Shown piece by piece: positions 8,051 to 12,226 of a stretch of 12,226 bases of DNA. Made by a program: the position numbers and the translations under genes. The notes below the pieces were generated by a model, which searched no databases, was not told where the DNA came from, and saw only the letters and a list, made by a program, of their open reading frames with translations. This DNA comes from Stramenopiles sp. TOSAG23-6. Taxonomy: Eukaryota > Sar. The stretch lies in contig LT636145.1 in NCBI GenBank assembly GCA_900128565.1, forward strand, positions 1 to 12,226. The letters are read 5' to 3'. Within the stretch, counting starts at the first letter, position 1. Each line of letters begins with the position of its first letter.

Positions 8051-10407
8051 TTATGCATTGCTTCCTTCCCTTACGAAAGCAAACTTACTAAATCGCATGC
8101 TAGGTGCATTCCCAAGATTTCGTGATGACTCTGTTTTAATAGTGAATTGGATTTTTCTATGTTTCATTTCCAATATTGGAGTTTCAGGAATAAAACTGAT
8201 TTCGCTTTCTTCTGAGCATTGGGATTGTTCAATAGTTTCTTCTGTAGTAGATTGAAGCATTACTTCACTCTTTATATTATTACAACTAGAATTTGTATTT
8301 ATCAATCTTCGTTTTTGTTTGGGTTGCGAAGATTCAGATTCGTCTTCAACTGTCGAAGAGCATCGTTTCGTTGGCTTTTTTTTATCTTGAAGTTCCTCAA
8401 CAGCAAAAGTATTAGTACTATTTTTATGACACAATGAAGATTTCTCAAAACTACTATTATGATATATGTTGCATAGGTTTGGATCGTTCTGTTCATTTTT
8501 AGTTATCTTTTGATCACATATGAATCTATTTTGTGATGTCATTCTTTGAAGAACGAGTTCATTTACTGGTGCCGTAGCAGCAGAACTTCGAGATTCTTGT
8601 CGAATCATAGCAAATGACTTATTCATATGATCACTATGAGGTACCTGAGTGTTGCTTTTACTTTGACGAAATTTATCTAGACGATTTTTGATAGATTTTG
8701 TTGNATGATTTTTTTTTTGGCTTTTTATTTCTCGTTCACTTTTATCATCGTTTTTATTCGTCTGTTGACGGAAATCGAATCGCGAAAATTGTGACAAATT
8801 ATTAGTATACTTTTGTTTGCGGCTTCTTTTACTGGCACCACTATTAGAATTGAACCTTTTTAATGAAGGTATAGAAGATTTTATAGATGTACTAGATTTT
8901 CCATTTGAAGAGTTCCAGAATCGACTAACTCCCAGACTCTTCCTACTATTTGAAGAATTTGACGTATTTTCAGAATATTTATCATTTTCATGTACATCGG
9001 AATTAATTGAAGTTTCTCTCGGTGCTTTAAAGGGAAATGCAACTTTAGCAGAGTCTGGAACTTTCGGGTGATGTGAAGCATATTTTGTGTTACGATGGCC
9101 TAACCCTATCATTTGATTTTTACTTTTGTTTACAGTTGAAGGATTTTTACTTTTATTTACATTTGAAGGATAATTTCTATTATCTGTTCGCGTGAAGAAG
9201 TTATCTATGGTAGCATTCTGACTTATTTTTGACCCAACTTGTTTAGCATCTTTACGAGAATTTGTAGTTGTAGGAATATTTATAGTCTCATAAGGTTTTT
9301 TAGTGATGGGATCAATTTCTCCTATTGCAATTGCGTGGACAATATCATCATCAATAAGCGGACCAAGAAAGTCAATGGCTTGAGGTGGCAATCTTTCCAT
9401 TTCTTCTGGAAGTGGATGCAACGGAATGATAGATTTCTTGCATGGACTATATACTCTATGATGAAGAAACGTAAGTCTCGCGCGTTTGAACATCTTATCA
9501 TGTATTGTGTGAAATAATTTAGAAATGTGGAATTAGTGAAAAAAAATGTTAGGGACTAAAAAAAAAGATAAATTTAAAATTCACCATTAAAAAGTACATA
9601 ATCTAATGGAATATGTTTTAACCTCCCATTTAATCGTAGTTTTGATAGCAATTGTTTTGTGTTTCGAGCCCCGGAAGTCGCTCGATGGGCAGTAATAATT
9701 CCCATTCCTTTCAAATTTGGGAGGTAGTCACATCCGGCGAGAATGCACATGTTGAGTAATTTATCTGACGTCCAATTTAGTAGAGATATTTTTTCACAAC
9801 TTCCCAAGTTGTTGCGATCATATTCCTGGCCACACAATGTATCTGGATTTAATTTAAACAAAACTTTCTTACAACCATACGGGATACAGTCTGAGTCTTC
9901 AGAGATTACAAAATCGACAAGATCATTCATAGACATATATGCCATTTGGGCGTCTGCTTCATAAGGTGCGACTATATATTGCAAATTACGCTTCTTCATC
10001 TCCTGTATAACTTCATACGCCATTTGAGGACTGACATCAACGGACATTGCAAAGCATTGATTCGCTGCACTATATTCACCTTTTCGGGCGAATTCTTCAG
10101 CCTTTCGTTTGTTCTCGGCACGCGATTCAGCGCGTTTTTCTTCGGTACCAGATTTACTTGGCAATGGCCCCCCATCAAATATCATGATAGGCTTTACACC
10201 ATAACGTATCAAATCATCTAGGCGTTTCATGATGTATTGAATATGTTTCCTTGTCGGCCGACCGTGGGCAAGGTCACTCGCACAGCAGTACACTGACCTA
10301 TGCAGCCACGCGTATCCGTCAATTGCACAAGTTTGACCAGCATATGAAGACAAGTGTACATCATCTAACACATCCTTGATTGCTGAAAGTAAGCCCCCGA
10401 TACCCAT
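8051..10407 (-). CDS. EXO1: Exonuclease 1 (XPG/Rad2 family 5' nuclease)
   Basis: Two exons, 10407-9598 and 9499-8051, give 752 residues. EXO1 resects DNA 5' to 3' in mismatch repair and recombination in the nucleus. The N-terminus MGIGGLL and all metal ligands are visible at the positions known from human EXO1: D30 (AIDGY), D78 (IFDGG), E150 and D152 (PYEADAQ), D171 and D173 (SEDSD), and GCDYLP (about 225-230). Across the intron the reading DY-DK-MFKRARLTFL aligns without a gap to the human DYINGFIRANNTFL segment. After the conserved nuclease core (about 345 residues) the tail is Asn/Ser/Lys-rich and probably disordered. It has a PIP-like motif NATIDNFF (about 365-372) and a 9-residue tandem repeat. 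One undefined base (8704) leaves one residue unknown. The start ATG at 10407-10405 is fixed by the conserved Gly-2. Confidence 0.95.
9115..9168 (-). repeat. 27-bp tandem duplication in EXO1 tail
   Basis: Two adjacent 27-bp units (9115-9141 and 9142-9168) differ at two bases. They encode the 9-residue units NVNKSKNPS / TVNKSKN in the disordered tail. The in-frame unit length keeps the protein intact, consistent with recent slippage or duplication. Confidence 0.85.
9500..9597 (-). other. EXO1 intron (98 nt), GT...AT reading preferred
   Basis: It starts GTACTT after codons LDY and ends CACACAATACAT before GATAAGATG. The GT-AT reading keeps residues DK and the gapless match to EXO1 relatives. 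A GT-AG reading ending at 9494 is possible and removes those two residues. AT-AC is also formally possible because ATG flanks both ends. A branch-like CCCTAAC is present, followed by T-rich sequence, but the longer shared core of the other introns is absent. Confidence 0.75.
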
Positions 10408-10708
10408 GCTACAAATAGAACACCAGTACTATTCGTTTACACTCTTTCTTTTCGTTGTTATTGTACTAAGAATAAGAATATACTATTTTTAGGACTCCTA
10501 ATTGATGGATTTCAGATTCCAAAAATCGGCCGCGGCCAAAAATTATTGAAAAATAATACGTTCAAAAAATCAAGTGAAAATTCTAAAATCGAAAAAAATT
10601 CTATAATCAATCAATATAGCATATGCATTATCTATTTATTATTATTACCAATCAATCTAAAATCATAATTTTCACTCTTAGAAATGATTCTAATGAAACG
10701 TTACTAAT
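10408..10708. promoter_or_regulatory. EXO1 upstream region with GC palindrome
   Basis: These 301 AT-rich bases lie between the EXO1 start and the stop of the coiled-coil gene. They hold a 10-bp GC-only palindrome, GGCCGCGGCC (10528-10537), about 120 bases upstream of EXO1 and conspicuous against its surroundings. Four bases later comes a short AT hairpin (10542-10557, ATTATT/AATAAT). No ORF or RNA gene was seen. The palindrome could be a binding site for a dimeric factor; this is inference. Confidence 0.4.
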
Positions 10709-11254
10709 TTATTTGACCCATGGAGGGTGATGTGAGTCACTACCAAAACCATTAATCTGTCCACTAAAATTATTCGCTAAAGCATCTTCAAGCATCCTTA
10801 CTTGTTTTTCATATTCTTGAAGCCGAGTTCGAAGTAACTTCATTTCTTGGAAACCTTCTTGCTGGCGTCGCACAAGTACTTTTGCACTATCAGTCAATGT
10901 AGCAACATGATGCTTGAGTTCAATGTTACGTGCTATCATATCATTTATTTGTTTATCTTTTTGTTCTACTATATCAGTCATTTGACGCTCTAGTACGTCT
11001 CTTGCAGCAGTGTAACTCTCACTTAACTGTACATTCTGCGCAGAAAGTTCATCTAACTGTGCTCTACTTTGACGCAAAGCTTGGTCCCTTTCCCGTATAA
11101 CAGTCTCCAAGTGTTCTATACGGGACAATCCTGCTGAATGAGACATTTTCCCACGGTGGCAATTTCTTCTACCAGTATTTGAAGAGCGGGTTGGCGTCCC
11201 ACTGTTGGTAGGATCAAAACCCATTCCTGCAAGTCTGTTTGACAGCTGCTCCAT
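10709..11254 (-). CDS. Small coiled-coil protein of unknown function
   Basis: 181 residues, ATG at 11254-11252 and TAA at 10711-10709, no intron. The first 40 residues are Ser/Thr/Asn/Arg-rich and probably disordered. Residues about 42-160 have a continuous heptad-like pattern rich in Leu, Glu, Gln and Arg (for example RIEHLETVIRERDQALRQSR), predicting a long parallel coiled coil. The short tail is Gly/His/Pro-containing. No catalytic motif, signal peptide or membrane segment is visible. Proteins of this shape often act as centrosomal, flagellar or vesicle-tether scaffolds, but nothing here decides between those. The continuous frame, sensible composition and start/stop make it a likely real gene. 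Confidence 0.8.
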   Translation of the reverse strand: MEQLSNRLAGMGFDPTNSGTPTRSSNTGRRNCHRGKMSHSAGLSRIEHLETVIRERDQALRQSRAQLDELSAQNVQLSESYTAARDVLERQMTDIVEQKDKQINDMIARNIELKHHVATLTDSAKVLVRRQQEGFQEMKLLRTRLQEYEKQVRMLEDALANNFSGQINGFGSDSHHPPWVK

Positions 11255-11329
11255 TATTTAACTATCACTTGAAGGATATACTACTCAGATGAATGAAGAA
11301 CAACTTTCAGTTCACAGTTGAGGTACTTG

Positions 11330-11377
11330 GCCAGTCAAGTTTGTATGCAGTGACTGTAGTCGTTGCCAGTCAAGTTT
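11330..11377. repeat. 13-bp direct repeat upstream of the coiled-coil gene
   Basis: GCCAGTCAAGTTT occurs at 11330-11342 and 11365-11377, 35 bp apart. The repeats lie about 75-125 bases upstream of the coiled-coil start, a position that would suit a duplicated transcription-factor site. Function is inferred from position only. Confidence 0.5.
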
Positions 11378-11401
11378 TTGTGCATGCCAATCAGTTACAA
11401 A

Positions 11402-11421
11402 AAAAAGTCCTCAGACTTTTT
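11402..11421. repeat. 8-bp perfect hairpin
   Basis: AAAAAGTC and GACTTTTT flank a 4-base loop (CTCA). It is a short stem in AT-rich DNA and may be incidental. Confidence 0.4.
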
Positions 11422-11565
11422 GGGTTAGGGTTGGGGTTTCTTTAAAGTGTCAGTTTAAATGCATCTTGTCAATTGTAGTAGCAAATACGGTACCGTTAAT
11501 TCTGTGTATTTCAACAGTTCTACGATACGCCCCGGTATCTTGCATATCATTCAGTGAAAACACAT

Positions 11566-11640
11566 TGAATGCTCGGATAAACTTGATATCCCTTGGAGCA
11601 TAGCATTTAAGGGAAGGTTATAAATTTATCCGAGCATTCA
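11566..11640. repeat. 16-bp perfect inverted repeat with inner stem
   Basis: TGAATGCTCGGATAAA (11566-11581) is exactly complementary to 11625-11640. Inside it, TCCCTT (11589-11594) pairs with AAGGGA (11609-11614). The 75-base unit could be a cruciform, a small RNA-type hairpin or the end of a decayed transposon. No clear target-site duplication flanks it. Confidence 0.75.
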
Positions 11641-11667
11641 CAAGCTACAAATATTTTTTTGTTGAAG

Positions 11668-11808
11668 ATGGATGAAGCACTAGTGGATGGCGTGCTTTCA
11701 AGCTGGACCAAGACAAAAGTATCCGATACTGTCAGACTTTTTCAGAGTGAGAAATGTGGGATTCCATGTAGTACTTTATCGAAACATTTTAGTTATTCGT
11801 CCGTATGA
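11668..11808 (+). pseudogene. Possible helix-turn-helix remnant of a DNA-transposon protein
   Basis: A 46-codon ORF (ATG 11668, TGA 11806-11808) includes VSDTVRLFQSEKCGIPCSTL, which resembles the second half of a Psq/pogo-type helix-turn-helix (helix, then a G-x-P-x-S-T-L recognition helix start). The frame reopens after the stop for about 33 codons. It sits 27 bases after the 16-bp inverted repeat. The resemblance is short, so this could be chance. Confidence 0.3.
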
Positions 11809-12077
11809 AAGAACCAAAGTCAAATAAAATATAGTGAAATTGATGTTCACTCAGATAATGAACGAGAAATATGGGGCTACTTTACATTTGGGGAACGCTA
11901 CAATCTATGAGTGAACTTTTTGGAGGTCTTGGTAATTCAAACACACAAGATATATGAAAATGTATTCAATTGAAACGAAATTTTACTGATAATAAAGTTG
12001 CTTATCAGTCAGAGTATTGTTGATTATATTGATCATATTGAAAAAAACATAAAAAAAAATCGAACGCCTTTTTTGTA

Positions 12078-12111
12078 CCAAATTTTATACGTAACAAATT
12101 TCAAAATTTTT
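12078..12111 (+). repeat. Diverged copy of the intron core near the right edge
   Basis: AAATTTTATACGTAAC (12080-12095) matches the shared intron core AAATTTTGTACCTAAC at 14 of 16 bases and is followed by a similar AT-rich stretch. No matching 3' end (AATACAT) is seen after it, so it is not called an intron. Confidence 0.35.
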
Positions 12112-12226
12112 GTTCTGATTTGTTCAATTTGTTCATTTTTTTTTTTCGCTTGCTAATATTGTGATTTGTTTTGTGATTTGAAAGGTTTCGTGACAAAATC
12201 AACTCATAAAATACGAAATAATTGAA

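Larger units (their letters stand above)
11255..12226. other. 972 bases without a clear gene
   Basis: AT-rich, with no ORF of 60 codons or more that looks real. It holds the repeats, inverted repeat, HTH-like remnant and intron-core-like copy listed separately. The part next to 11254 should contain the promoter of the coiled-coil gene. Confidence 0.6.

Noticed and set aside
9494-9597. Canonical GT-AG model for the EXO1 intron (ending AAG at 9494)
   Set aside because: Possible, but it deletes two residues from a segment that otherwise aligns without gaps to EXO1 and uses a different rule from the other introns. Kept as an alternative.
11420-11442. Telomere-like GGGTTAGGGTTGGGG stretch
   Set aside because: Only about two imperfect units, inside a gene-bearing region; not enough for a telomere or an interstitial array.
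10408-12226. tRNA genes, rRNA or CRISPR-like arrays in the gaps
   Set aside because: No cloverleaf with A/B boxes, no conserved rRNA segment and no regularly spaced repeat series was seen.

Overview
The window is nuclear DNA of a compact, AT-rich eukaryote, probably a microbial protist. The evidence is gene content (EXO1, MYND, UBA, and a fused NDK/Dpy-30/adenylate kinase protein of the kind seen in flagella), the standard code, short gaps between genes and introns of about 95-100 nt. The taxon cannot be fixed from sequence alone. A flagellated stramenopile such as an oomycete relative is a reasonable guess, no more. One ambiguous base (8704) and a left edge lying inside a repeated intron core point to a draft assembly.

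Layout. Positions 1-51 are the 3' end of an intron, followed by a MYND zinc-finger gene (52-1512, +). Converging on it is a long minus-strand gene (1702-5473) encoding a half NDK domain, a complete NDK domain, a Dpy-30-type motif and five adenylate-kinase-like modules. Immediately upstream on the same strand is an exon (5569-6992) of a helical protein with a UBA domain. It joins the NDK part in frame if the intervening intron is removed, but the first NDK domain lacks its N-terminal half. Next come a divergent promoter region, a membrane-anchored thioredoxin-like gene (7258-7815, +), the two-exon EXO1 nuclease gene (8051-10407, -) and a small coiled-coil protein gene (10709-11254, -). The last 970 bases hold no clear gene. 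They contain short direct and inverted repeats, a possible transposase-like helix-turn-helix remnant and a diverged copy of the intron core.

The most notable result concerns the introns. Conserved protein alignment across the exons (NDK, NDK/Dpy-30, EXO1) places the boundaries tightly, and the best common reading is GT at the 5' end and AT, not AG, at the 3' end. The 3' ends read AATACAT or AATATAT. Two of the complete introns contain no AG dinucleotide at all. Four copies also share an extended core (roughly GAAATTTTGTACCTAAC) about 35 nt from the 3' end, which looks like a branch point set in a larger repeated element. This suggests either a noncanonical 3' splice-site rule or a family of introner-like or excised elements.

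Functionally, EXO1 serves DNA mismatch repair and recombination, and the NDK/adenylate kinase protein would balance nucleotides, plausibly in a flagellum. The other genes have no assigned pathway. Nothing suggests that these neighbours form a co-regulated system.
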